Assembly: GCA_002427845.1 (NCBI GenBank)
Contig: DIYZ01000194.1
Span: 1 to 13,204 of the forward strand
Length of the DNA: 13,204 nt
Origin: Chloracidobacterium sp. UBA6041
GTDB lineage: Bacteria > Acidobacteriota > Blastocatellia > Pyrinomonadales > Pyrinomonadaceae
Direction of reading: 5' to 3'
The notes below the pieces were generated by a model that did no database searches, was not told the origin of the DNA, and saw only the letters and a list, made by a program, of their open reading frames with translations. Of the stretch, positions 1 through 6,916 are shown in pieces (position 1 is the first letter of the stretch; each line of letters starts with the position of its first letter). The position numbers were made by a program, and so were the translations under genes.

Positions 1-1
1 T

Positions 2-172
2 GTCAGTCAAGGGTGCAGTTCAGGCAGTCATCCTATTTATTTTGATATTAGAGTAACAACGAGAGGAAAAAGAAGAGTTAAAGTGAGAGGCAGTTTAGGC
101 CTTCGGCCCTTTGAGGAAGTGAAAGTATATAGATTCTCCGATGGTGCTTATAAGCTCGCCGAGCAACTCTGA
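2..172 (+). CDS. C-terminal end of an unidentified protein (partial, runs off the left edge)
   Basis: Frame 2 is open from the window edge to a TGA at 170-172 and gives 56 residues. The readable part is basic and looks like genuine protein (IYFDIRVTTRGKRRVKV, then ending in YRFSDGAYKLAEQL), with a mix of beta-prone and charged segments and no low-complexity stretch. I do not recognise the family. It does not show the Arg-His-x-x-His...Tyr signature of a tyrosine integrase tail, although it ends only about 180 bp from a tRNA-Cys scar where an integrase gene would often lie. If the scar marks the right end of an element lying to the left, this is the last gene of that element. The gene start is outside the window. 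Confidence 0.5.
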   Translation, partial: VSQGCSSGSHPIYFDIRVTTRGKRRVKVRGSLGLRPFEEVKVYRFSDGAYKLAEQL

Positions 173-198
173 ACAACTCAAACCAAAGATCATCACTA

Positions 199-258
199 AG
201 TGAATGAAGCCACAGACTGTGACTGTAGTAAAAAATGTAGTAAACACCTGCATTCACT
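199..258. repeat. Inverted repeat framing a 9-bp direct repeat
   Basis: AGTGAATG at 199-206 is the exact reverse complement of CATTCACT at 251-258. Between the arms, TGTAGTAAA occurs twice (224-232 and 236-244, 12-bp period), next to a GTGACT at 219-224. The cluster lies between the partial left-edge gene and the tRNA-Cys scar. Iterated short sites next to an attachment core are what integrase or excisionase binding regions look like, but the role here is inferred; it could also be an ordinary intergenic structure. Confidence 0.4.
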
Positions 259-349
259 GAAGGCCAAGGAAGAACACGAAAAATCCTAAGCTGTTGTTCT
301 TGTTCCTACTTGGACTTCGGTAATCTTCTGTGAACGGCGCTGGTAAATT

Positions 350-395
<46 letters not shown>

Positions 396-446
396 AAACC
401 TCAAGTAAGTCAATAATTTGCGGATACCTACGAAGTCGGCGATTTT

Positions 447-469
447 TGGTTGGGTCACTGCTGAGTCAC
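447..469 (+). repeat. Arm-type-like doubled GTCAC motif (left copy)
   Basis: TGGTTGGGTCACT (447-459) is followed by a second AGTCAC (464-469), 11 bp after the first. The arrangement is nearly the same as at 9563-9583. It lies 52 bp past the CCA of the tRNA-Cys fragment. Lambda-type integrase arm sites have a core resembling AGTCACTAT, so an integrase-binding role is plausible but inferred. Nothing else is recognised between 396 and 588. Confidence 0.4.
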
Positions 470-588
470 CTCCAAGCGAAACAACACGAAATCTGGTGAA
501 CGCCAAGTAGCCGCAAGAAATTGAAAAGCTATAGAATTCACGCTTTTGCCCATGACGCAATGTGCGAAAAGGCTCCGACGAAGAGCAG

Positions 589-602
589 AAAACCTTTATT
601 CA
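589..602 (+). repeat. Third copy of the tRNA-Cys core segment
   Basis: AAAACCTTTATTCA at 589-602 is identical to 355-368 inside the tRNA-Cys fragment and is preceded by GCAG rather than CTGC. Similarity ends at 602, immediately before the stop codon of the YceI remnant on the other strand. A 14-base exact match in 13 kb is unlikely by chance. It may be a recombination junction. Confidence 0.45.
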
Positions 603-1051
603 CTAGACGCGATGGCCGACAATGTCCAAGGTAAACTTGATTTTGTCCCGCAGGCGAACCATCCATGCACGGCTGATGTCGCCTTCACCTTGAAATCGCT
701 GCGATCGATCGAGAATTCGCCAACTGCTCGAAGGTCGCGGCCAGCCAGGGTGACCTTCGTCGGAATCGTGATGGGCCGCGTTACCCCTTGCAGAGTCAGG
801 TTACCGGTTATGTTAAGGTCGTATTGATCGGCACTCAGTTTCTTTCCGCTGACCTGAGTACTGCGGAAGACGATTTCCGGATATTGATTGGGCTGAAACA
901 CAATCTCGCGCAGCTCTTTATCAACGATCTGTTTCTGCTGATCGGTGAATACGCTGCTCGTCTCCGCCATTGAGGCGCTCTGCGCGGTTATCTCCAGGGA
1001 CGCAGGATTAATCTGATCAGGTGTGAGGTGCGCCTGGCCAGTGAATTCAGG
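603..1051 (-). pseudogene. YceI-family protein remnant (5'-truncated and frameshifted)
   Basis: The minus strand encodes the middle and end of a YceI-like lipocalin-fold protein, a family of periplasmic or secreted isoprenoid/lipid-binding proteins. Recognisable parts are FTGQAHLTPDQINPASLEIT (from about 1045 down), YPEIVFRST, GNLTLQGVTRPITIP and FSIDRSDFKVKA. Two lesions are visible. First, reading leftwards from 1051 the usual N-terminal part (about 35-40 residues with the FGH-type motif) is missing; the frame meets a TGA at 1061-1063 and the upstream bases do not resemble it. Second, a one-base deletion near 662-666 shifts the frame. Past it, the neighbouring frame reads MVRLRDKIKFTLDIVGHRV and ends at a TAG at 603-605, which is the expected YceI ending, whereas the unshifted frame runs into nonsense and stops at 596. 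An ATG at 970 exists but would give only a fragment. A sequencing error could explain the frameshift but not the truncation. Confidence 0.8.
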
Positions 1052-1097
1052 ACTGGAGGATCAATAAGACTAACCAGCCAGCAGACAAACTGAAGCT

Positions 1098-2021
1098 ATG
1101 AGCGATATCCAGGCCGGAGATACACTGCGAGAGTGGACCGAATCAGCTCGGTATTGGGAGAAGTACAGTCCCTTCATCCGCACGATGTTTGCGCCGGTCA
1201 CCGCGGCTCTTATCGAAGACGCAGGTATTCGCGAAGGGCAAACAGTGCTCGACGTTGCCGGCGGTCCCGGAGAGCCATCGTTAACCATCGCAGAGACCGT
1301 CGGACCAAGCGGTTCTGTCATTTGCACTGACGCCGTGGCCGAGATGGTCCAGGCTGCCGAGCGCGCCGCCCATGGTCGCGGAATTACCAACGTTAGTTTT
1401 CGCCGGTGTCCCGCTGATCTATTTCCTTTTGATCGCGACTCGTTTGATGTGGTCGTCTGCCGGCTGGGCGTCATGTTCTTCCCCGATCCTTTGTCTGCTC
1501 TGCGCGAGATGTTGCGGGTCACAAAGCCGAGAGGAATGTTGGCGCTCGCAGCGTGGCACCAGAGTGACCTGAACCCATTCTGTACCAGCGTCAGCGAAGT
1601 ACTTTCGCATTACGTCGAGACGCCGCCGGTCGATCCCGGCGCTCCTGGCGCGTTTCGCTTTGCTGAGCCGGGTAAGCTCGCGAACATTCTAAGAAATGCC
1701 GGCGCCGTTGAGGTGCGTGAACGTATACTCGAGTTTCACATTGAAGCGCCGATCTCAGTTCATGAGTTTTGGGAGTTACGCTCGGCGACCTCGAGCACCT
1801 TGCGAGAGAAGCTTGCCAGTTTTCCTGATGCACAAGTTTGTCAGGTTGCTGAGGACGTAAAAGAAGATGTGCGAGGATTCTTCCCGAATGGCCAGATGAG
1901 TTTCCCTGCGCAAATGATCATCGTTTCAGGTCAAAAATCGCAAGCCTCAACTGCCAACTACTCTGCCTTCACGGTTGCCAACGGACCCTCGGATTCATTG
2001 GTCCGAGGCGACGAGTTTTGA
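1098..2021 (+). CDS. Class I SAM-dependent methyltransferase (UbiE/type 11-like)
   Basis: A 307-residue soluble protein with a Rossmann-fold methyltransferase domain. Motif I is VLDVAGGPGE (residues 50-59), the acidic residue that ends strand 2 is D78 (VICTD), and the post-motif region FDVVVCRLGVMFFPDP (116-131) followed by LREMLRVTKPRGML (135-148) is typical of the UbiE/methyltransf_11 group. The domain ends near residue 155. The rest (160-280) is a C-terminal region of the kind that shapes substrate binding, and the last 25 residues look like a disordered tail. The start is the ATG at 1098; no strong Shine-Dalgarno precedes it. It sits 12 bp before the permease gene, so the two are probably co-transcribed. 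The substrate cannot be read from the sequence; its cysteines do not obviously match the arsenite methyltransferase (ArsM) pattern. Confidence 0.85.
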   Translation: MSDIQAGDTLREWTESARYWEKYSPFIRTMFAPVTAALIEDAGIREGQTVLDVAGGPGEPSLTIAETVGPSGSVICTDAVAEMVQAAERAAHGRGITNVSFRRCPADLFPFDRDSFDVVVCRLGVMFFPDPLSALREMLRVTKPRGMLALAAWHQSDLNPFCTSVSEVLSHYVETPPVDPGAPGAFRFAEPGKLANILRNAGAVEVRERILEFHIEAPISVHEFWELRSATSSTLREKLASFPDAQVCQVAEDVKEDVRGFFPNGQMSFPAQMIIVSGQKSQASTANYSAFTVANGPSDSLVRGDEF

Positions 2022-2033
2022 ACCTCACCGAGA

Positions 2034-3128
2034 ATGGCGCTATTTTTGGTTACCGGCAAGACATCGCTCATGGCTGCGGAACGAATCGACAACCCAAGAA
2101 ACGAATCGTCGCCAACGAAACTGTGGCGCGTACTGTATTTCTTGATGCCGGTACTTCTGATCATTGGGGCGCTCATCGCTTACAAGAGTTCAGCGGCGCT
2201 TGCGGTGCTCGGGAAGGTCTCTTCAACCGGGGTCTTTACTCCGCGTGGCAGTGTGATTCCTCGAGTTGGGACTTCAGAGGCAGGTGTCCTGACTCGGACC
2301 CTGAACTATTTTCTGGTTATTTGGCCGGCGCTGGTATTTGGCGTTCTGATTAGTGGAGCGGTCAGCACATTTGTTTCTCCGCGGTGGTTGGGGAGATTGC
2401 TGGGAAAGCGTTCGCTTCGATCGCAGGCGATTGCCGGGCTCGCCGGCGCACCCTTAATGCTTTGCTCATGTTGTGTCGCCCCGATCTTCACCGGCGTCTA
2501 CGAACGTTCGGCTCGACTTGGGCCATCGCTGGGATTGATGATTGCGGCCCCCGCATTAAATCCGGCGGCGCTGATACTTACTTTCATGCTGTTCGACTAC
2601 AAAGTCGGGATGGTCCGTCTTGGCGCCGGCATAGCGGCCGTTCTGTTCACGGGATTGATCGCCGACAGGATCTTGGGCGAGACCAGAGTCCACTGCGATA
2701 CAGATAATTGGCAAGCAGAAGCCCGACCGGCAGACTTCGTTCATTTTCTGCGTGCCTGCGTTCGTGTCGCCATCCGCCTGTTTCCGGTAATAATTCTCGG
2801 GGTCGTGCTTTCAATGGTTATCGCGCAGATGGTTCCCGTGCGCGCGTTTGATTCGACTGCCGCGAAACTACTGGCCATCGTGGTCGTTGCCGCCGTGGCT
2901 GTGCCGCTGGCGTTGCCGACCTTCTTCGAGATTCCGCTGGCTTTAATTCTGGTAGCGTCAGGTGCGCCACTTGGCGCAGCCGTAGCGATGCTAATTGCCG
3001 GTCCTTCGGTAAATCTTCCGTCGCTGTTTACGATCATGCGCTCGACGAATTGGAAAGTTGCCGCCATCGTAGCGATTTCGATCTGGACCCTGGCGGTAAG
3101 TGCCGGAGTCCTTCTCACGCTGTTTTGA
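2034..3128 (+). CDS. COG0701 / ArsP-like permease (UPF0718, YraQ family)
   Basis: A 364-residue polytopic membrane protein with roughly eight to ten hydrophobic segments in two similar halves. The first half carries LMLCSCCVAPIFTG (141-154) and IAAPALNPAALILT (170-183). The second repeats the pattern as LPTFFEIPLALI (294-305) and LIAGPSVNLPSL (320-331), with Asn176 and Asn327 in equivalent places. Paired G-P-L...CSC and A-P-x-x-N motifs are hallmarks of the COG0701 permeases, which include the methylarsenite exporter ArsP. Here the first motif is CSCC (144-147) and the second half has no cysteine, so I would not assign ArsP itself. The ATG at 2034 follows the methyltransferase stop by 12 bp; an alternative ATG lies at 2070. 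The hydrophilic loop at about 211-237 separates the halves. Probable role: efflux of a small anionic or metalloid compound (inferred). Confidence 0.8.
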   Translation: MALFLVTGKTSLMAAERIDNPRNESSPTKLWRVLYFLMPVLLIIGALIAYKSSAALAVLGKVSSTGVFTPRGSVIPRVGTSEAGVLTRTLNYFLVIWPALVFGVLISGAVSTFVSPRWLGRLLGKRSLRSQAIAGLAGAPLMLCSCCVAPIFTGVYERSARLGPSLGLMIAAPALNPAALILTFMLFDYKVGMVRLGAGIAAVLFTGLIADRILGETRVHCDTDNWQAEARPADFVHFLRACVRVAIRLFPVIILGVVLSMVIAQMVPVRAFDSTAAKLLAIVVVAAVAVPLALPTFFEIPLALILVASGAPLGAAVAMLIAGPSVNLPSLFTIMRSTNWKVAAIVAISIWTLAVSAGVLLTLF

Positions 3129-3168
3129 AGCATCAGTGTCGACTCTACAGCCAACTTCGGCTTGCAGA

Positions 3169-3969
3169 ATGCACCGCGATTCCAGACCTAACCCGACCTC
3201 GATTGCACCAGGCTGTGCGCTCGCCTTGATGGCAAAGCTGCCAATCGCCGGCTCCGTGAAAACTCGTCTGACTCCACCACTTGCTCCAGAGGAAGCTGCG
3301 GCCCTGAGCGAATGCTTTCTGCGTGACATGACGATGAACTTTGCGAGTCTGAATGCCGGCGGAACTGAGGGCGTGGTGCTTTACACTCCGGCAAACTCCA
3401 AAATGTTGCTACGGGAACTGCTTCCGAATACTTTCAAGTTGGTTGCTCAACGTGGTGAGACGCTGGGCGAGAGATTGATCAATGCTGCTGATGAACTCCT
3501 AAGCAATGGATTCGAGTCGGTATGCCTGATAAACTCAGATAGCCCAACGCTGCCTCGTGAAATACTGGAAACCGCCGTTTCCCATCTGGCCCGGAATGGA
3601 GATCGAGTCGTGCTTGGCCCAAGCGAGGATGGCGGTTATTACCTGATCGGTCTTAAACGTCCTCATCGGAATCTTTTTGAGCGGATTGCGTGGAGCACCG
3701 CGGATGTACTCGCACACACAATCGAGCGGGCCGCCGAGATCAACCTGCCGGTTGAGTTGCTGCCCACCTGGTATGACGTGGACGATTCATCCAGTCTGCG
3801 CCTGCTTTGTGACGAACTATCTTTGTCCTCAGATGGCGATGACATCCGGTCGGAGTTTCGCAGCGGTTTCGCAGCACCTCATACGCGCGAATATCTAGCC
3901 AGTCTGTTGAAAGAAAATAAGGACCTGCATACTTGGGGGAAATCCTATTTACGGGATCGAGGGCGATGA
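3169..3969 (+). CDS. TIGR04282-family CofC-like nucleotidyl/glycosyltransferase
   Basis: A 266-residue soluble protein of the GT-A/nucleotidyltransferase fold. Signature motifs are MAKLPIAGSVKTRL (21-34, the nucleotide-binding K-x-P-x-x-G-x-V-K-T-R-L loop), INSDSPTLP (121-129, the metal-binding D-x-D-like strand) and LGPSEDGGYYLIGL (149-162). These define the TIGR04282 group, named for its occurrence near arsenosugar genes but widespread elsewhere and related to CofC guanylyltransferases. Residues 200-206 (TWYDVDD) match the usual W-x-D-v-D-t ending; about 60 extra residues follow. I chose the ATG at 3169, 40 bp after the permease stop. A GTG at 3100 in the same frame would overlap the permease gene and add 23 residues outside the domain. 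Its stop overlaps the next start as ATGA. Likely role: nucleotide activation or transfer of a sugar phosphate feeding the next two genes (inferred). Confidence 0.8.
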   Translation: MHRDSRPNPTSIAPGCALALMAKLPIAGSVKTRLTPPLAPEEAAALSECFLRDMTMNFASLNAGGTEGVVLYTPANSKMLLRELLPNTFKLVAQRGETLGERLINAADELLSNGFESVCLINSDSPTLPREILETAVSHLARNGDRVVLGPSEDGGYYLIGLKRPHRNLFERIAWSTADVLAHTIERAAEINLPVELLPTWYDVDDSSSLRLLCDELSLSSDGDDIRSEFRSGFAAPHTREYLASLLKENKDLHTWGKSYLRDRGR

Positions 3970-5330
3970 AAAGCATTCGCGCGACGATGTTGGTTTCCTT
4001 ACTCAAGAGATCAAATCTTCTGCTGATCGTCCTTGGCTGCGCGTCGCTAACGGTTTATCTCTGGAGCCTGCGAGCGCATTCCAGCACTGACATACTCTGG
4101 TTTTTGAAACTCGTTCTAATCGAAAGCGGTCTGTTCATCGCTGCGTGTTGGGTGACGCTGAGGGCGCAAGCAACACGTTCGATGTTTTTCATCGTTATAA
4201 TTTTCGCCGCCCTGTTTCGTTTGAGCTTGCTTTTCGCGCCGCCTTATCTTTCCGACGATATTTATCGGTACATCTGGGATGGTCGAGTGCAAGCGGCCGG
4301 GATAAATCCTTATCGTTACATTCCCGCTGAACCTGAATTGGCAAATTTACGCGACGATAAAATCTATCCGCGAATCAATCACCGCGACAATGCCCACACG
4401 ATATATCCGCCCGTCGCCGAAGGGGTTTGGTTTCTCACTACGCGGATCAGTGAATCAGTAACGTGGATGAAGGCCACGATGATTTTGTTTGAAGCCATCG
4501 CGATCTGGGCCATCGCGAAATTGCTTGCGTCATTTGGATTGCCACGGCAGCGAATCCTGCTTTACGCGTGGCACCCATTGGCCGTTTGGGAGTTTGCCGG
4601 CAGCGGACATGTTGACGCAATCGCGATTGCGTTCATCTGTCTGGCGCTTTTGGCGCGCCGTCGCAATGCTGAAGTTGCCACCGGGCTCGCGCTCGCTTCG
4701 GCGACACTGGTAAAACTCTTTCCTATCGTGTTGCTTCCGGCTTTGTACAAGCGTGGTAGCTGGAAGATGCCGTTAGTCTGGGTGCTCACGATCGCAGTTG
4801 CTTATCTACCTTATCTCGGAGTCGGCGCGCGAGGCGTTCTCGGTTATCTGCCCGGCTATGCCCAGGAGCGAGGGATTTTAAGCGGCGAACAATTCTTCCT
4901 TCTAGCCGCGGTGCGGCGGCTGCCGCTTGGCTTTCACATTCCAACCAGCGTTTTTGTGGTCTTTGCCATTTTGATTCTGGCGCTTCTCACAGTCTGGATG
5001 TTACGAAGACAAACCGCCGCACATGAAAACTATGTCGCGAAGGCTCTTTTGATCGCTACTGCTTTCACAGTTTTGTTGTCCCCGGACTTTCCATGGTATT
5101 TCGCCTGGCTATTACCTTTCCTCTGCCTAGTCCCCTCGGTGCCGGTAATTTATCTGACGTTGAGCAGCTTTCTGCTTTACCTGACCTGGATCTATTGGAC
5201 CGACGATCAGGCCCTAAGAATAAAAGCGGCGATCTTTGTCCCTTTCTTTTTCCTGGTCGCGATCTCGCTTTTGAGATCGCGTGAGAAATTCAAGACCACG
5301 ATCCCAGCGGTTAAGAATGCCCCTTCTTGA
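3966..5330 (+). CDS. Polytopic GT-C glycosyltransferase (GT87/DUF2029-like)
   Basis: A 454-residue integral membrane protein with about ten to twelve hydrophobic helices. After the first helices comes the diagnostic loop LSDDIYRYIWDGRVQAAG (95-112) followed by INPYRY, then IYPPVAEGVW (146-155) and WHPLAVWEFAGSGHVDAIAI in the middle. Tandem acidic residues (D97, D98) after the first periplasmic loop are the expected GT-C catalytic motif, and D-x-Y-R-Y-x-W-D-G-R is typical of GT87-like enzymes that use polyprenyl-phosphate-linked mannose. The ATG at 3966 shares bases with the TGA of the preceding gene (ATGA) and has a purine-rich GAGGG just upstream, which indicates translational coupling. A TTG at 3933 in the same frame is unlikely to be the start. 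Probable role: transfer of a sugar from a lipid-linked donor to an envelope acceptor on the outer face of the inner membrane (inferred). Confidence 0.85.
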   Translation: MKSIRATMLVSLLKRSNLLLIVLGCASLTVYLWSLRAHSSTDILWFLKLVLIESGLFIAACWVTLRAQATRSMFFIVIIFAALFRLSLLFAPPYLSDDIYRYIWDGRVQAAGINPYRYIPAEPELANLRDDKIYPRINHRDNAHTIYPPVAEGVWFLTTRISESVTWMKATMILFEAIAIWAIAKLLASFGLPRQRILLYAWHPLAVWEFAGSGHVDAIAIAFICLALLARRRNAEVATGLALASATLVKLFPIVLLPALYKRGSWKMPLVWVLTIAVAYLPYLGVGARGVLGYLPGYAQERGILSGEQFFLLAAVRRLPLGFHIPTSVFVVFAILILALLTVWMLRRQTAAHENYVAKALLIATAFTVLLSPDFPWYFAWLLPFLCLVPSVPVIYLTLSSFLLYLTWIYWTDDQALRIKAAIFVPFFFLVAISLLRSREKFKTTIPAVKNAPS

Positions 5331-5335
5331 AAATC

Positions 5336-6058
5336 ATGCCTGAGCAAACGGCACAGAACAATGCGAACCCTTTTATCTCTGTTGTGGTTGCTGCGCTCAA
5401 CGAAGAAGAGGCTATTGGTCACGTGATCGGTAGCATTCCTCGCGACATCGCCAACGAAATAGTAGTGGTCGATAACGGCAGCACTGATCGCACGGCAGAA
5501 GTCGCGAGCGCCGCCGGAGCGCGGGTGATTCATGAACCTCAGCGCGGTTATGGTCGCGCATATCGTGCCGGTTTGGGTGCGATTTCGCCGAACAGCCGGA
5601 TTGTAGTCTTCCTCGACGGCGACGGCAGTGATTGTCCCGAGATGATGAGTACGTTGGTGCAACCTATTATCGAAGGAACGCATGACTTTGTGATTGGATC
5701 GCGCACGCGCGGACGACGCGAGCGCGGCAGCATGAACCCTCATCAGGTGTTTGCGGGATACATGGTGGGATTTTTCCTTAGCCTTCTATACGGAGTGAGA
5801 TCTACCGACATGGGACCGTTCCGCGCGATCCGTCGCGAGGCGTTGGAGAATCTGCAATTGCGCGAAGAGACATACGGCTGGCCTTTGGAAATGCAGATGA
5901 AAGCCGCGCGGTCAGGCCTGCGGATTTTGGAGGTGCCGGTCGATTATCGCCGCCGAGCCGGCGGCGAGTCGAAGATTGCCGGCACGGTCTTGGGTTCGAT
6001 AAAAGCCGCGAGCCGCATTCTGTTTACGCTGGCGCGCATTGCGGTGCAGAGACAATGA
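5336..6058 (+). CDS. Family 2 glycosyltransferase, polyprenyl-phosphate sugar synthase-like
   Basis: A 240-residue GT2 enzyme with the GT-A fold. The N-terminal strand SVVVAALNEEEAIG (15-28), VVVDNGSTDRT (43-53) and the D-x-D metal motif FLDGDGSD (93-100) are all present. Later motifs GSRTRGRRERGSM (121-133) and VPVDYRRRAGGESKI (200-214) match the DPM/UDP-glucose:polyprenyl-phosphate transferase subgroup, which carries the conserved R-x-G-x-S-K ending. One hydrophobic stretch (142-154) is present but there is no C-terminal transmembrane pair, so it is peripheral or weakly membrane bound. The ATG at 5336 comes 5 bp after the GT87 stop; a TTG at 5327 overlapping that stop is an alternative. It would supply the lipid-linked sugar donor needed by the upstream GT-C enzyme (inferred from family and order). 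Confidence 0.85.
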   Translation: MPEQTAQNNANPFISVVVAALNEEEAIGHVIGSIPRDIANEIVVVDNGSTDRTAEVASAAGARVIHEPQRGYGRAYRAGLGAISPNSRIVVFLDGDGSDCPEMMSTLVQPIIEGTHDFVIGSRTRGRRERGSMNPHQVFAGYMVGFFLSLLYGVRSTDMGPFRAIRREALENLQLREETYGWPLEMQMKAARSGLRILEVPVDYRRRAGGESKIAGTVLGSIKAASRILFTLARIAVQRQ

Positions 6059-6119
6059 TTAGGAATGCTATGACCGCGCGAAGACAGCAGCTGCACTTAT
6101 GGCCTCTCCGTGCCCGAGC

Positions 6120-6878
6120 CTATGGGCTAGATCGAAAGACAAGAAAATAATCAACGTTGTCCGGCTTCACAAAGTCGTATTGATTGACCAGCACAAATCC
6201 CGCGCGCTTGGCTTCTTCAATCACCACTTCTTTGTCGAGTCCATGATCGTCACCCTTCCCGTTTCGATCGATGATGCCGAGTAATGCTCCCGCGCGCATC
6301 GCCTTGCGTGTTTGCTTCAACAACCGAATGGGTTGCGCAACTTCGTGGTACGTTTTCAGTAGAAGGACTGCATCGACGCTCTTCTCTGGCAACAGCGGAT
6401 CGTCTTCTTTGCCGAGCACGACGCGAATGTTTGCAAGGTTTTCTCGTTTGGCCCGCTGGTCGATGTAGTCCAGATAAGCGCGATTGATATCCACGGCATA
6501 AACGGCGCCGCCAGTTCTCACACGTCGCGCCGCCCGAACGGTGAACCAACCGGATCCGGCGCCAATATCGGCTACAGCAGATCCTTCCTTGATTCCAAGG
6601 ATGTCCATGATCCGATTGGGCTGAAGTCTTTCGTCACGCTTTGGATCTTCGAAGATCGAAAGCTCGCCCGTGTATGGCTTACTCGTCGGCCGATTGATCG
6701 CATCTGATTGATCCTGCCCGCTTGCAACCGCCGGCGAAGGAGACGCGGCAAGATTAGTCGTTCGGTTTGTGTAATGAGTGGTCGCGCAACCAAGCAGCAC
6801 CAGCACCGAGACGAAGAGGAGCAAGTTGCGCAGGAAGAGATCGCGAGCAGCGGACCGCCTTTGGTTATCACATGACAT
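6120..6878 (-). CDS. Predicted lipoprotein with class I methyltransferase fold
   Basis: With the ATG at 6878 the protein has 252 residues. Residues 16-30 are hydrophobic and run into a lipobox-like VLLG-C31, preceded by basic residues, so a lipoprotein signal peptide is predicted. A Ser/Ala/Pro-rich linker follows to about residue 70, then a complete methyltransferase domain: motif I VADIGAGSGWFTVRAA (102-117), the acidic D130 in VYAVDIN, VDAVLLLKTYHEV (168-180) and a C-terminal strand VDYFLVF (242-248). The open frame extends to 7028, but that part overlaps the radical SAM gene and lacks protein-like features, so the internal start that places the signal peptide at the N-terminus is preferred. 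It lies 38 bp after the radical SAM gene and converges on the GT2 gene with a 61-bp gap. A SAM-using fold on an exported protein is odd. Confidence 0.8.
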   Translation of the reverse strand: MSCDNQRRSAARDLFLRNLLLFVSVLVLLGCATTHYTNRTTNLAASPSPAVASGQDQSDAINRPTSKPYTGELSIFEDPKRDERLQPNRIMDILGIKEGSAVADIGAGSGWFTVRAARRVRTGGAVYAVDINRAYLDYIDQRAKRENLANIRVVLGKEDDPLLPEKSVDAVLLLKTYHEVAQPIRLLKQTRKAMRAGALLGIIDRNGKGDDHGLDKEVVIEEAKRAGFVLVNQYDFVKPDNVDYFLVFRSSP

Positions 6879-6916
6879 ATTCACGATGGCTGCGTAGCTT
6901 TGGTTACGCAGACAAC

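Noticed and set aside
1070..1522. 150-residue minus-strand ORF opposite the first methyltransferase gene
   Set aside because: It is a shadow of a gene with clear methyltransferase motifs; its own composition is low-complexity Ser/Thr/Arg.
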